From: Pseudomonas abietaniphila
GTDB lineage: Bacteria; Pseudomonadota; Gammaproteobacteria; Pseudomonadales; Pseudomonadaceae
Direction: 5' to 3'
Assembly (NCBI RefSeq): GCF_039697315.1
Contig: NZ_CP155619.1
Coordinates: 4,402,001-4,466,000, forward strand
Length of the DNA stretch: 64,000 nucleotides
The notes below the pieces were generated by a model that had not been told where the DNA came from, searched no databases, and worked only from the letters and a program-made list of their open reading frames with translations. Position 1 is the stretch's first letter; each line of letters starts with the position of its first letter. The translations under genes were made by a program, and so were the position numbers. Positions 9,116 through 18,081 of this stretch are shown here, piece by piece.

Positions 9116-10120
9116 ATGCATGATTTGCAGCTGGACGATGTAAACGCCACGGATGAAAACGCTGCCATGGTGTTGCTGGTCGACGATCAGGCAATGATCG
9201 GCGAGGCAGTCCGGCGCGGGCTGGCGAACGAAGAGAACATCGACTTCCATTTTTGCGCCGACCCGCATCAGGCCATCGCTCAGGCGATCCAGATCAAGCC
9301 GACGGTGATCCTGCAGGACCTGGTCATGCCCGGTCTGGACGGTCTTACGCTGGTGCGCGAATACCGCAACAACCCGGCTACCCGGGATATTCCGATCATC
9401 GTGCTCTCCACCAAGGAAGATCCGCTGATCAAGAGCGCGGCGTTCGCCGCCGGCGCCAACGATTATCTGGTCAAGTTGCCGGACACCATCGAACTGGTCG
9501 CGCGTATCCGCTATCACTCGCGCTCCTACATGACCCTGCTCCAGCGTGACGAAGCCTACCGCGCGTTGCGGGTCAGTCAGCAGCAGTTGCTGGACACCAA
9601 CCTGGTGCTGCAACGCCTGATGAACTCCGACGGGCTGACCGGGCTGTCCAATCGTCGCCACTTCGATGAGTACCTGGAGCTGGAGTGGCGCCGGGCGATT
9701 CGTGAGCAGACGCAGCTATCGTTGATGATGATCGATGTCGACTACTTCAAAGCGTACAACGACAATTTCGGTCACCTGGAGGGGGACGAAGCGTTGCGTC
9801 AGGTCGCCAAGGCGATCCGTGCCAGTTGCAGTCGTCCCTCCGATTTGCCGGCCCGTTACGGCGGTGAAGAGTTCGCGCTGGTGCTGCCAAACACCTCGCC
9901 CGGTGGCGCGCGCCTGCTGGCCGAGAAACTGCGCCAGACCGTGGCCGGCATGAACATCCCGCACATCGCACCCAGCGAAGGCGCGAGCCTGACCGTCAGC
10001 ATTGGCCTGTCGACCGTGGTGCCGCAGGTCGGCAGTCACAGCCGTCAAGTGATCCAGAGCGCTGATCAGGGGCTGTATGCGGCCAAGCACAACGGGCGCA
10101 ATCAGGTGGTGGTGGGCTGA
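9116..10120 (+). CDS. wspR: Diguanylate cyclase response regulator WspR
   Basis: This 334-residue output protein makes c-di-GMP from two GTP when phosphorylated by WspE. The receiver domain (about 17-135) has its acceptor at Asp68 ([12 protein letters not shown]). A short helical stalk leads to a GGDEF domain with an active GGEEF at 249-253. An inhibitory I-site RPSD at 240-243 sits exactly five residues before it, so product feedback should work. Start ATG at 9116 is preceded by AGGAG at 9104-9108. It closes the wsp operon. Confidence 0.96.
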   Translation: MHDLQLDDVNATDENAAMVLLVDDQAMIGEAVRRGLANEENIDFHFCADPHQAIAQAIQIKPTVILQDLVMPGLDGLTLVREYRNNPATRDIPIIVLSTKEDPLIKSAAFAAGANDYLVKLPDTIELVARIRYHSRSYMTLLQRDEAYRALRVSQQQLLDTNLVLQRLMNSDGLTGLSNRRHFDEYLELEWRRAIREQTQLSLMMIDVDYFKAYNDNFGHLEGDEALRQVAKAIRASCSRPSDLPARYGGEEFALVLPNTSPGGARLLAEKLRQTVAGMNIPHIAPSEGASLTVSIGLSTVVPQVGSHSRQVIQSADQGLYAAKHNGRNQVVVG

Positions 10121-10151
10121 TCCGATACCGATCAATGGACATGCGCAGCAT

Positions 10152-10261
10152 GGTGGGAGCTGCTGGAGGTTACGACCGTGGCGAATGCGTTCTTAAGCCG
10201 ACTCGATGGAGACCGCGCCGCCGCCTTCGCTGCCGTCGTAACCTCCGACGTCTCCTACAGA
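10152..10261. repeat. REP-like inverted repeat pair, family A copy 2
   Basis: The left arm (10152-10187) is a diverged copy containing GCTGGAGGTTACGACCGTGG. The right arm (about 10224-10261) is the well-conserved inverted copy containing CGTCGTAACCTCCGACGTCT. It fills most of the gap between wspR and prfB. Confidence 0.8.
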
Positions 10262-10371
10262 ATGGACTGCACCTGGAAGCTGGGCACCCACCCATTTTTT
10301 GAGCTGTCCAGAGAATGCATGGATCCTCTCTCACCCTGCCCAACGGGCTGCCATCAGGGCGGGAGCTGGGG

Positions 10372-10377
10372 TATACT
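10372..10377 (+). promoter_or_regulatory. Possible -10 element of prfB
   Basis: TATACT at 10372-10377 lies 40 bases before the prfB start codon. No convincing -35 hexamer is visible at the usual spacing, so this is tentative. Confidence 0.3.
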
Positions 10378-10416
10378 CGCCGGCTTTGAAAATTTCGCCT
10401 GCGAGTGCTGCCCACC

Positions 10417-11512
10417 ATGGAAATCAACCCGATCCTAAACAGCATCAAGGACCTGTCCGAGCGCTCCGAAGCCATTCGGGGGTATCTTTGACTACGATCA
10501 CAAACATGATCGTCTGACCGAAGTAAACCGCGAGCTCGAAGATCCGGCTGTCTGGAACAACCCGTCGTATGCCCAGGAACTGGGCCGTGAGCGTTCCTTG
10601 CTCGCGCAGATCGTCGAAACCCTCGATGAAATGAGTTCCGGCCTGGCTGACGCCCAGGACTTGCTGGACATGGCCGTCGAAGAAGATGACGAAGGCGCTG
10701 TCGCCGACGTCGTGGCTGAAATCGATCGCCTGCGCGAGTCACTCGAGAAGCTCGAATTCCGTCGCATGTTCAGCGGCGAAATGGACCCGAACAACGCCTA
10801 CCTCGACATCCAGGCCGGCTCTGGCGGTACCGAGGCTCAGGACTGGGCCAACATCCTGCTGCGCATGTACCTGCGCTGGGCCGACAAGCGTGGCTTCGAC
10901 GCGACCATCATGGAACTGTCCGAAGGCGAAGTCGCCGGCATCAAGGGCGCCACGGTTCACATCAAGGGCGAGTACGCCTTTGGCTGGCTGCGTACCGAGA
11001 TCGGCGTGCACCGCCTGGTCCGCAAGAGCCCGTTCGACTCCGGCGCCCGTCGCCACACTTCGTTCTCGGCGGTGTTCGTGTCCCCTGAGATCGACGACCG
11101 GATCGAGATCGACATCAACCCGTCTGACCTGCGTATCGATACCTATCGCTCGTCCGGTGCCGGTGGTCAGCACGTCAACACCACCGACTCGGCGGTGCGT
11201 ATCACCCACGTACCGACCAACACCGTGGTCAGCTGCCAGAACGAGCGCTCTCAGCACGCGAACAAGGACACCGCCATGAAAATGCTGCGGGCCAAGTTGT
11301 ACGAGCTGGAAATGCAGAAGCGCAATGCGGCGTCCCAGGCGCTGGAGGACACCAAGTCGGACATCGGCTGGGGCCACCAGATCCGTTCGTATGTCCTCGA
11401 TGACTCGCGTATCAAGGACTTGCGTACCGGCGTTGAGCGCAGCGATTGCAACAAGGTGCTGGACGGCGACCTCGACGGTTACCTTGAAGCAAGCCTCAAA
11501 CAGGGGCTGTAA
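10417..11512 (+). CDS. prfB: Peptide chain release factor 2 (programmed +1 frameshift)
   Basis: RF2 recognises UGA and UAA stop codons and triggers peptide release. The coding sequence is join(10417..10488, 10490..11512), giving 364 residues. The first 24 codons ([20 protein letters not shown]...) end at an in-frame TGA (10489-10491) in the context GGGGGTATCTTTGAC. This is the conserved frameshift site: a Shine-Dalgarno-like G-run, the slippery CTT codon, then TGA. After a +1 slip the frame reads on to 11512. The RF2 anticodon-like motif SPF ([12 protein letters not shown]) and the catalytic GGQ ([17 protein letters not shown]) are intact. The shift gives autoregulation by RF2 level. lysS follows, as in many proteobacteria. 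Confidence 0.96.
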
Positions 11513-11618
11513 ACGCGACACCACTGTTACGGGTACGGCGCACCCTTCTACCGCGACCGGCCCGTGATCCCTTGCCTGTGGCAAGAAGCAACGAACCTGT
11601 GATGGAAAATCTAAAGAC

Positions 11619-13121
11619 ATGAGCGACCAACAACTCGACCCGCAAGCCCTGCAACAGGAAGAAAACACCCTGATCGCCCTGCGCAAGGAAAAGCTTGCTG
11701 CCGAGCGCGCCAAGGGCAATGCCTTCCCGAATGACTTCCGCCGCGAAAACTACTGCAACGACCTGCAGAAACAGTACGCGGACAAGACCAAGGAAGAGCT
11801 GGCCGAGGCGGCGATTCCGGTCAAGGTTGCCGGTCGCATCATGCTCAACCGTGGCTCGTTCATGGTGATCCAGGACATGACCGGTCGCATTCAGGTCTAC
11901 GTCAACCGCAAGACGCTGTCCGAAGAAACCCTGGCTGCGGTCAAGACCTGGGACATGGGCGACATCATTGCCGCCGAAGGCACCCTGGCCCGTTCCGGCA
12001 AAGGCGACCTGTACGTCGAAATGACCAGCGTCCGCCTGCTGACCAAGTCGCTGCGTCCGCTGCCGGACAAGCACCACGGCCTGACTGACACCGAGCAACG
12101 CTACCGTCAGCGCTACGTCGACCTGATCGTCAACGAAGACGTGCGTCAGACCTTCCGCGTGCGCTCGCAGGTCATCGCGCACATTCGCAGCTTCCTGATG
12201 AAGCGTGACTTCCTGGAAGTCGAAACGCCGATGCTGCAGACCATTCCTGGCGGCGCGGCAGCCAAGCCGTTTGAAACCCACCATAATGCGCTGGACATGG
12301 AAATGTTCCTGCGTATCGCGCCTGAGCTGTACCTCAAGCGGCTGGTAGTGGGCGGTTTCGAAAAAGTGTTCGAGATCAACCGCAACTTCCGTAACGAAGG
12401 CGTTTCGACCCGTCACAACCCTGAATTCACCATGTTGGAGTTCTATCAGGCCTACGCCGACTACGAAGACAACATGGACCTGACCGAAGAGCTGTTCCGT
12501 GAACTGGCTCAGCTGGTATTGGGCAGCACCGACGTGCCGTACGGCGACAAGGTGTTCCACTTCGGCGAGCCGTTCGCGCGTCTGTCGGTGTTTGACTCGA
12601 TCCTCAAGTACAACCCTGAGTTGACCGCCGATGACCTGAACGACATCGACAAGGCTCGCGCCATCGCCAAGAAGGCCGGCGCCAAGGTGCTGGGCTTCGA
12701 AGGTCTGGGCAAGCTGCAGGTGATGATTTTCGAAGAGCTGGTCGAGCACAAGCTGGAGCAGCCGCACTTCATCACCCAGTACCCGTTCGAAGTGTCGCCG
12801 CTGGCCCGTCGTAACGACGACAACCCGAACGTCACTGACCGTTTCGAGCTGTTCATCGGTGGCCGTGAAATCGCCAACGCCTACTCCGAGTTGAACGACG
12901 CGGAAGACCAGGCTGAGCGTTTCATGGCGCAGGTGGCCGACAAGGATGCAGGTGACGACGAAGCCATGCATTACGACGCCGACTTTGTTCGCGCGCTGGA
13001 ATACGGCATGCCGCCGACAGCGGGTGAGGGCATCGGTATCGACCGTCTGGTGATGCTGCTGACCAACTCGCCGTCGATCCGCGACGTCATCCTGTTCCCG
13101 CACATGCGGCCGCAAGCATAA
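11619..13121 (+). CDS. lysS: Lysine--tRNA ligase, class II
   Basis: This 500-residue enzyme charges tRNA-Lys in two steps through lysyl-adenylate. The N-terminal OB-fold anticodon-binding domain covers about 60-170 ([20 protein letters not shown]). The class II catalytic core follows with motif 1 ([18 protein letters not shown]), motif 2 ([20 protein letters not shown]) and motif 3 ([20 protein letters not shown]). The length is typical. It lies 106 bases after prfB and ends in a strong terminator. Confidence 0.97.
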   Translation: MSDQQLDPQALQQEENTLIALRKEKLAAERAKGNAFPNDFRRENYCNDLQKQYADKTKEELAEAAIPVKVAGRIMLNRGSFMVIQDMTGRIQVYVNRKTLSEETLAAVKTWDMGDIIAAEGTLARSGKGDLYVEMTSVRLLTKSLRPLPDKHHGLTDTEQRYRQRYVDLIVNEDVRQTFRVRSQVIAHIRSFLMKRDFLEVETPMLQTIPGGAAAKPFETHHNALDMEMFLRIAPELYLKRLVVGGFEKVFEINRNFRNEGVSTRHNPEFTMLEFYQAYADYEDNMDLTEELFRELAQLVLGSTDVPYGDKVFHFGEPFARLSVFDSILKYNPELTADDLNDIDKARAIAKKAGAKVLGFEGLGKLQVMIFEELVEHKLEQPHFITQYPFEVSPLARRNDDNPNVTDRFELFIGGREIANAYSELNDAEDQAERFMAQVADKDAGDDEAMHYDADFVRALEYGMPPTAGEGIGIDRLVMLLTNSPSIRDVILFPHMRPQA

Positions 13122-13134
13122 GCGCTGTAAAACA

Positions 13135-13162
13135 AGCCGCCTGAGCAGGGCGGCTTTTTTTT
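13135..13162 (+). terminator. Rho-independent terminator after lysS
   Basis: AGCCGCC (13135-13141) pairs with GGCGGCT (13149-13155) around a seven-base loop and runs into eight T residues. Confidence 0.9.
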
Positions 13163-13185
13163 GTCTGTAAAGACGAGCGCGACAA

Positions 13186-13279
13186 CCCTGTGGGAGCGAA
13201 TTCATTCGCGAAAATATTTCAGTCGATGAATTTCTGTCGGCTGTACCTTTGCATCGCGAATGAATTCGCTCCCACAGGG
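13186..13279. repeat. REPIN-like inverted repeat pair, family B copy 1
   Basis: Perfect 26-base arms at 13186-13211 and 13254-13279, containing GGGAGCGAATTCATTCGCGA and its complement, flank about 42 bases. Near-identical elements lie at 28391-28482 and 44087-44180. The size and symmetry fit a REP doublet (REPIN). Confidence 0.9.
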
Positions 13280-13339
13280 ATAATAGGTTGCAATCGAATA
13301 CACCCGACCTACGCACTGACCGAAAGAGGAAAACCTGTC

Positions 13340-14080
13340 GTGAATCGTACGATCGCTCAAAAGGGAGCCGCTGGCCTTGCCACGGCAGTCGCACAGAGTG
13401 TTCAGTATCAAGGCCGCAAGGCGAGCCGACAGGGAAGCGAACAGCGCCGACAGCAGATTCTCGATGCCGCCATGCGCATTCTCATTCGTGACGGCGTCCG
13501 TGCCGTGCGTCACCGTGCCGTGGCCGCCGAAGCGCAAGTGCCGCTGTCGGCCACCACGTATTACTTCAAGGACATCGACGACCTGCTCACCGATGCCTTT
13601 GCCCAATACGTCGAGCGCAGCGCGGCCTACATGGCCAAGCTGTGGACCAACACCGAAACCCTGCTGCGCGAAATGGTCGCGCGCAACGACGGCAGTGCCG
13701 ATGCCCGCGCGCGGCTGGCGGACGAGATCGCGCGCATGACCCTGGACTACGTGCGCCATCAGTTGCTGACGCGTCGCGATCAGTTGATCGCCGAGCACGC
13801 GTTCCGCCTGGAAGCGCTGATCAACCCGCGGCTGGCGCCTCTGGTCAGCGCCCACCAGCAGATTCTGTTGCAGGGAAGCGCCCAGTTTCTCGAGGTTATG
13901 GGCTCGGCCCAACCGCAAGTGGATGCGCAAGTGTTGACGGGGATTATCGGGCGGATGGAATATCAGGGCTTGCTCGAGGGGCCGCGTCCCGACGCAGACG
14001 ATGAAATGCTCGCTATTCTTACCCGCCAGATGCATCTGGTGCTGGGCACCGCCAAGCCAATGGTGGGCTGCAACGCTTAA
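13340..14080 (+). CDS. TetR-family transcriptional regulator
   Basis: This 246-residue regulator has an N-terminal basic tail of about 30 residues. A TetR DNA-binding helix-turn-helix follows at about 31-80 (RRQQILDAAMRILIRDGVRA, AVAAEAQVPLSATTYYFKDI). The C-terminal ligand and dimer domain (80-246) is unassigned. The chosen start is GTG at 13340, nine bases after GAGGA at 13326-13330; the frame is open upstream through the REPIN, which is unlikely to be coding. It sits just upstream of a lipoprotein, a DUF1704 protein and a hydrolase on the same strand and may regulate them; the ligand and targets are unknown. Confidence 0.85.
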   Translation: MNRTIAQKGAAGLATAVAQSVQYQGRKASRQGSEQRRQQILDAAMRILIRDGVRAVRHRAVAAEAQVPLSATTYYFKDIDDLLTDAFAQYVERSAAYMAKLWTNTETLLREMVARNDGSADARARLADEIARMTLDYVRHQLLTRRDQLIAEHAFRLEALINPRLAPLVSAHQQILLQGSAQFLEVMGSAQPQVDAQVLTGIIGRMEYQGLLEGPRPDADDEMLAILTRQMHLVLGTAKPMVGCNA

Positions 14081-14121
14081 TTTCAGAGCTCGGTGTCGAG
14101 GGCTCACCTTCAGGAGAAGCG

Positions 14122-14679
14122 ATGAAAGTCTGGAGCGTCTTGCTCGCCTTGTCGTTCGCGCTGTTGAGCGGATGTCTGGTGACTTTCAAGGACCCTATTC
14201 CCACGAGCGACACCGCGCCCCCCAAACTGCTCGGCACCTGGACCAGCAAGAACGCCTGGGGCGAGCCGCTGGAGCTGGAAATAAGCCGCGCTGGGGCCAA
14301 TCTGTACAAGGCCGTCAGCTACCGCAAGGGGGATCGCAAGAACCGCGACGAGTACACCTTCACGGTGTCGCGCCATGGCAGCCGCTGGTACGTGTCGGCG
14401 GCGTTGCCCGAGAAGTACGGCGCTAATTACGTCATCGCCGGCTTCGACCTGGTCGACAACGATAACGCGGCCGACGAACTGGTGGTCTATGACCTGGACC
14501 TGGAACGGATGCAGCAGTTGATCGAGCAGAAAACGTTCGAAGGCCAGCCGATTGAAACCGAGAAGGGTGACGGCGTACTGATCACCACCTCCATGGACAA
14601 GGTGTTCGCCTATCTGGACGACACCGCCAATTCCGATGTCTTTCTCAAGGCAGCTCAATATCAGCGCATGACCAAATAG
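14122..14679 (+). CDS. Putative lipoprotein of unknown function
   Basis: This 185-residue protein has a lipoprotein signal peptide (MKVWSVLLALSFALLSGC), with the lipobox LLSGC placing the lipidated Cys at residue 18. The mature part is mixed alpha/beta with no motif I recognise; LGTWTSKNAWGEPLELEIS suggests a small beta-barrel or lipocalin-like domain, which is only a guess. CAGGAG lies just before the ATG. Position +2 after Cys is Val, so outer-membrane sorting is more likely than inner-membrane retention. It lies between the TetR gene and the DUF1704 gene, 28 bases before the latter. Confidence 0.75.
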   Translation: MKVWSVLLALSFALLSGCLVTFKDPIPTSDTAPPKLLGTWTSKNAWGEPLELEISRAGANLYKAVSYRKGDRKNRDEYTFTVSRHGSRWYVSAALPEKYGANYVIAGFDLVDNDNAADELVVYDLDLERMQQLIEQKTFEGQPIETEKGDGVLITTSMDKVFAYLDDTANSDVFLKAAQYQRMTK

Positions 14680-14707
14680 CGCTAAAGGTCAATCAAAGGG
14701 GTACTGG

Positions 14708-15985
14708 GTGGACGATTACCAGCAGACCATTCGCACGCTGTCCGATCGTATCGTGTTCGCGCAAACGCCGATCCGTGTACTCGATGCGGTGAAGTGGGAC
14801 GACAGCATCCGCAAGAATTTTCTTTCCGCCAAGGGCAAGCAACTGCCCGAAATCGATCGGGCCTACTACGAGAATCGCCCGTTGGGTTTTGATTCCGGCG
14901 CGTTGAAGCTGGAATTCCAGAACATCGAACGCGACATCACCCGGCAACTGGGGCAGTTCAACCCGGTCGGGCAGATCATGCGCCGCATGTGCAAGGAGTA
15001 CCGGATGGTCATCCGGATGCTCGAAGCCCGCGGCACACCGGATTTCGGCCTGATCTCCCAAGAGTTGTACGGCGCGGCGTCCGATGCGTTTCATGCCGGA
15101 GATCCGACGCTGGCCGACCTTGGCCTGATGCTGTCCGATTACCTGAACAACATCGCCGGGCGCGGTGACCTTAAGGACGAACCGAAGATTCTGACGGCGA
15201 AAGACGCCGTTGCCATGCTGCAAAGCCGGTTGAATCGCACCTTCGGCGAGGCGGAAGAAACCATCCGCGTGTTCGAGTCCGACGGTATCGTCGCGGACGC
15301 GGCGGCGGGCGCCGATTACATCAAGATCCGCAGCGACGCGATGTTCAACGAGCGCGACGTGCGGGCGCTGGAGGTCCATGAAGGCCTTGTGCACGTGGGC
15401 ACGACCCTGAACGGTCAGAACCAGCCGATCTGCACCTTCCTCGCGAAAGGGCCGCCCTCGTCGACCGTAACCCAGGAAGGCCTGGCGATTCTGATGGAAG
15501 TCATCGGCTTCGCTTCCTACCCAAGCCGCCTGCGCAAGCTGACCAACCGCACCCGTGCGATTCATATGGCCGAGGAAGGCGCTGATTTCCTTCAGGTGTT
15601 CGAGTTCTACCGTGAGCAGGGCTTCGGCATGCCGGAAAGCTACGGCAACGCCAGCCGCGTTTTCCGGGGTTCTGTGCCTAACGGTCTGCCGTTCACCAAG
15701 GACCTGTCCTACCTCAAGGGCTTCATCATGGTTTACAACTACATCCAGTTGGCCGTGAGGAAGGGCAAGCTTGAACAAGTGCCGTTGCTGTTCTGCGGCA
15801 AGACCACGCTCGAAGACATGCGCACGTTGCGCCAGTTGGTGGACGAAGGGCTGGTGGTGCCGCCCAAATACCTCCCGGAACAGTTCCGCGACATGAACGC
15901 ATTGTCGGCCTGGATGTGCTTCTCCAACTTCCTCAACCACCTGAGCCTGGACCGGATCGAGGCGGATTACTCGAATATTCTCTGA
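14708..15985 (+). CDS. DUF1704 / QEGLA-motif putative zinc metallo-carboxypeptidase
   Basis: This 425-residue protein belongs to the family annotated as flavohemoglobin expression-modulating QEGLA-motif protein. It carries HEGLVH at residues 224-229, a metal-binding HExxxH, and TQEGLA at 255-260, whose Glu257 is the expected third zinc ligand. From family knowledge the fold is shared with vertebrate MATCAP, a tubulin tyrosine carboxypeptidase, so a carboxypeptidase or related hydrolase activity is plausible. No bacterial substrate is established. There is no signal peptide, so it is probably cytosolic. The start is GTG at 14708. The C-terminal half is largely helical. Confidence 0.8.
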   Translation: MDDYQQTIRTLSDRIVFAQTPIRVLDAVKWDDSIRKNFLSAKGKQLPEIDRAYYENRPLGFDSGALKLEFQNIERDITRQLGQFNPVGQIMRRMCKEYRMVIRMLEARGTPDFGLISQELYGAASDAFHAGDPTLADLGLMLSDYLNNIAGRGDLKDEPKILTAKDAVAMLQSRLNRTFGEAEETIRVFESDGIVADAAAGADYIKIRSDAMFNERDVRALEVHEGLVHVGTTLNGQNQPICTFLAKGPPSSTVTQEGLAILMEVIGFASYPSRLRKLTNRTRAIHMAEEGADFLQVFEFYREQGFGMPESYGNASRVFRGSVPNGLPFTKDLSYLKGFIMVYNYIQLAVRKGKLEQVPLLFCGKTTLEDMRTLRQLVDEGLVVPPKYLPEQFRDMNALSAWMCFSNFLNHLSLDRIEADYSNIL

Positions 15986-16093
15986 TTGCTATCCCATAAG
16001 AGGGGGCAATCGAAGGTATTCCCTGTAGGCGTGAGCGTCTCACGCCTGCCGTTGTCCATATCGGTCTGGATAATTCGAATAAAAGGACATCGC

Positions 16094-17032
16094 TTGAAGC
16101 CTCTGCTCACGCTGCTGCTGTTCTTGTCCCTCACCGGTTGCAGCGAACTGCTGTTCTACCCGGAGCGAGACGTCCCCCTGACCCCGGAAAAGGCTCACCT
16201 GCCGTACCGTGATCTGACCCTGACGACCGCCGACGGCAAAAAGCTCAATGCCTGGTTTCTCCCGGCGAAAGAGGGCGTCGCTATCAAGGGCACGGTGCTG
16301 CACCTGCACGGCAACGGCGGCAACATGGCCTGGCACCTGAGCGGCAGCTATTGGCTTCCCGAGCAGGGGTATCAGGTGCTGTTGCTGGACTATCGCGGCT
16401 ATGGCCATTCCGAAGGCGACCCCAGCCTGCCTGCGGTCTATAAGGACATCGACGCGGCGTTCGACTGGCTGAACAAAGCGCCCGAGGTGCAGGGTAAACC
16501 GCTGGTGGTGTTGGGGCAGAGCATCGGTGGTGCACTGGGGGTTCACTACCTTTCCGAGCATCCGCAACAGCGCTCCCGGGTGAAAGCCTTGGTGCTGGAC
16601 GGTGTGCCAGCCAGCTATCGCGAAGTGGCGCGCTACACGCTAAGCACGTCGTGGCTCACGTGGGCATTCAAGCGGCCATTGTCGTGGGTGATCCCCGACG
16701 GCGACAGCGCAATCAATGGCATTACGCAGCTCAAAGGAACGCCGATGCTGCTGTTCCAGAGCCTCGACGACACGCAAGTGCCCTTATACAACGGCATCAG
16801 CCTGTACCAGTCCGCCCCGTTGCCACGAGTCTTGCAATTGACGCGAGGGCCGCACGTGCAGACCTTCGAGGACCCGACCTGGCGTGAAGTCATGGTTCGG
16901 TATCTGGACGACCCGCAACATTTCAATGGCCTGCGGCGTCTGGCCGAGATTCCCAATTACCCTGATCCTGATGCGAGCAAGAACACCTCCTCTGCGCCAT
17001 CGGAAACGCAACCGGCAGAGAGTTCGAAATGA
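16094..17032 (+). CDS. Lipoprotein alpha/beta hydrolase (BEM46-like)
   Basis: This 312-residue serine hydrolase has a lipoprotein signal (MKPLLTLLLFLSLTGCSELL, lipidated Cys16). The fold shows the oxyanion region LHGNGGN, the strand LLLDYRGYGHSEG, the nucleophile elbow GQSIGG and the late acid and His regions (FQSLDDTQVPLYN, RGPHVQTFED). The substrate is unknown; relatives include esterases and peptidases. The start is TTG at 16094 after AAAAGGACA, chosen because it begins exactly at the signal peptide. The C-terminal tail is Pro/Ser-rich. It overlaps the next gene by 4 bases. Confidence 0.85.
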   Translation: MKPLLTLLLFLSLTGCSELLFYPERDVPLTPEKAHLPYRDLTLTTADGKKLNAWFLPAKEGVAIKGTVLHLHGNGGNMAWHLSGSYWLPEQGYQVLLLDYRGYGHSEGDPSLPAVYKDIDAAFDWLNKAPEVQGKPLVVLGQSIGGALGVHYLSEHPQQRSRVKALVLDGVPASYREVARYTLSTSWLTWAFKRPLSWVIPDGDSAINGITQLKGTPMLLFQSLDDTQVPLYNGISLYQSAPLPRVLQLTRGPHVQTFEDPTWREVMVRYLDDPQHFNGLRRLAEIPNYPDPDASKNTSSAPSETQPAESSK

Positions 17033-17355
17033 GTGACGAGCGTAACGTGATCCCGCAGATTCTGACCGGGATCGGCTGTATTTTCTTGACCGTCGGGACG
17101 TTGTGGTACTACGGGTATCTGCACTTTGCGAAGCCTGAGGATGCGTTGCAGTTGAGCGAGTTCACGATGCTCAAGACGGTGCCGGGGGAGGACTATAAAG
17201 TCTCGCTGGAGCCGGCGCCGCAGGTGGCTCAGTGTATCGACGGGGTGATGGTGTTGTTCGATACCGAGCAGAAAGGGCTGACCGGGGTGTTGGTGAATGA
17301 TCGCAAGCAGGCGGTGAGGTGCATGGGGCAGGAGACACCGCAGAAGGTGCAGTGA
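17029..17355 (+). CDS. Small single-pass membrane protein of unknown function
   Basis: This 108-residue protein has one clear hydrophobic segment at about residues 10-31 (ILTGIGCIFLTVGTLWYYGY) and a soluble C-terminal part. It overlaps the hydrolase gene by an ATGA junction, so the two are probably translated together. I recognise no domain. Given the polar C-terminus after the helix, that part is likely periplasmic. Confidence 0.7.
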   Translation: MSDERNVIPQILTGIGCIFLTVGTLWYYGYLHFAKPEDALQLSEFTMLKTVPGEDYKVSLEPAPQVAQCIDGVMVLFDTEQKGLTGVLVNDRKQAVRCMGQETPQKVQ

Positions 17356-17391
17356 TTTATGTGCTGCGTTTTTTGGGGCGTTTAGGTTATT

Positions 17392-17560
17392 GATCGTTCC
17401 CACGCTCCGCTTGGTAACGCATCGACTGACGCTCCGCGTCGACTCGGGCGCAGAGCGTCTTGCCCTGCATTCCACGCGGAGCGTGGGAACGATCAAGCTG
17501 TCGCGTTAGCTGTAGGAGCGTGGCTTGTCCCGCGATCTACCGCGCAGCGGTAGCAAAACC
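17392..17560. repeat. Composite repeat unit, copy 1 (families C and D)
   Basis: This unit starts with GATCGTTCCCACGCTCCGC, continues through an inner ACGCTCCGCGTC palindrome and the inverted CACGCGGAGCGTGGGAACGA, then a family D REP (GTAGGAGCGTGGCTTGTCCC...GGTAGCAAAACC). The same unit recurs about 222 bases downstream. Confidence 0.85.
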
Positions 17561-17613
17561 AGGCGACTCAATTCTGACTGACACCCCGCATGCACAGGTC
17601 TCTCTGGTCGTTT

Positions 17614-17783
17614 GATCGTACCCACTCTCCGCGTGGTAACGCATCGATTGACGCTCCGCGTCGACTGGGACGCAGAGCGTCTTGCCATGCATTCCCACGC
17701 GGAGCGTGGGAACGATCAAGCTGTCGCGTTAGCTGTAGGAGCGTGGCTTGTCCCGCGATCTACCGCGCAGCGGTAGCAAAACC
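17614..17783. repeat. Composite repeat unit, copy 2 (families C and D)
   Basis: A direct repeat of 17392-17560 with few differences, including the long identical run from the TAGGAGCGTGG segment to GCAAAACC. The two copies are separated by about 53 unique bases. Confidence 0.85.
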
Positions 17784-17820
17784 GGACAACTCGGATTTAT
17801 CTGACACGCCGTATGCGCCA

Positions 17821-17870
17821 GTTTTGCTGCCGGTTCCCGGCAGATCGCGGGACAAGCCGCACTCCTACGC
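17821..17870. repeat. Family D REP arm, inverted
   Basis: GCAGATCGCGGGACAAGCC..ACTCCTACGCC is the inverted counterpart of the family D arm at 17733-17783 and forms a doublet with it. The rest of the 726-base gap (17356-18081) holds no gene that I can support. Confidence 0.7.
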
Positions 17871-18005
17871 CTTCGGCAGAATCAAAAGCGGAGCAGTGAA
17901 CTGCTCCTGCCCTTGCTTTTGATCTTCATACCGAGAAAGTCCAGACGACACAAAACGAGATGACACAACTTCAACCCCACCAAAAAAACGCCCCCACAAA
18001 CACCC

Positions 18006-18040
18006 ATAAAAAAGCCCCATCTGCATCCACAGACGGGGCT
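18006..18040 (-). terminator. Rho-independent terminator of lptF
   Basis: On the minus strand AGCCCCGTCTG (18040-18030) pairs with CAGATGGGGCT (18023-18013), with one mismatch, and ends in a run of six or seven T residues. It lies 42 bases after the lptF stop. Confidence 0.9.
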
Positions 18041-18081
18041 CTCTGACTTACAGCGGCAATCACATCACCGCATCATCCCGA

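Noticed and set aside
10489..10491. The early TGA in prfB considered as a pseudogene mutation
   Set aside because: It sits in the conserved frameshift context and the downstream frame is intact.
13190..13339. Upstream extension of the TetR frame at 13340
   Set aside because: It would translate the REPIN; the GTG at 13340 has a good ribosome-binding site and fits the family length.
11496..13394. A 632-codon open frame antisense to lysS
   Set aside because: It is a shadow frame over lysS and crosses its terminator and a REPIN; there is no recognisable protein.
17590..17922. A 110-codon open frame in the gap after the small membrane protein
   Set aside because: It consists wholly of repeat units C and D; the predicted peptide is repeat-derived (CHAFPRGAWER type) and not a gene.
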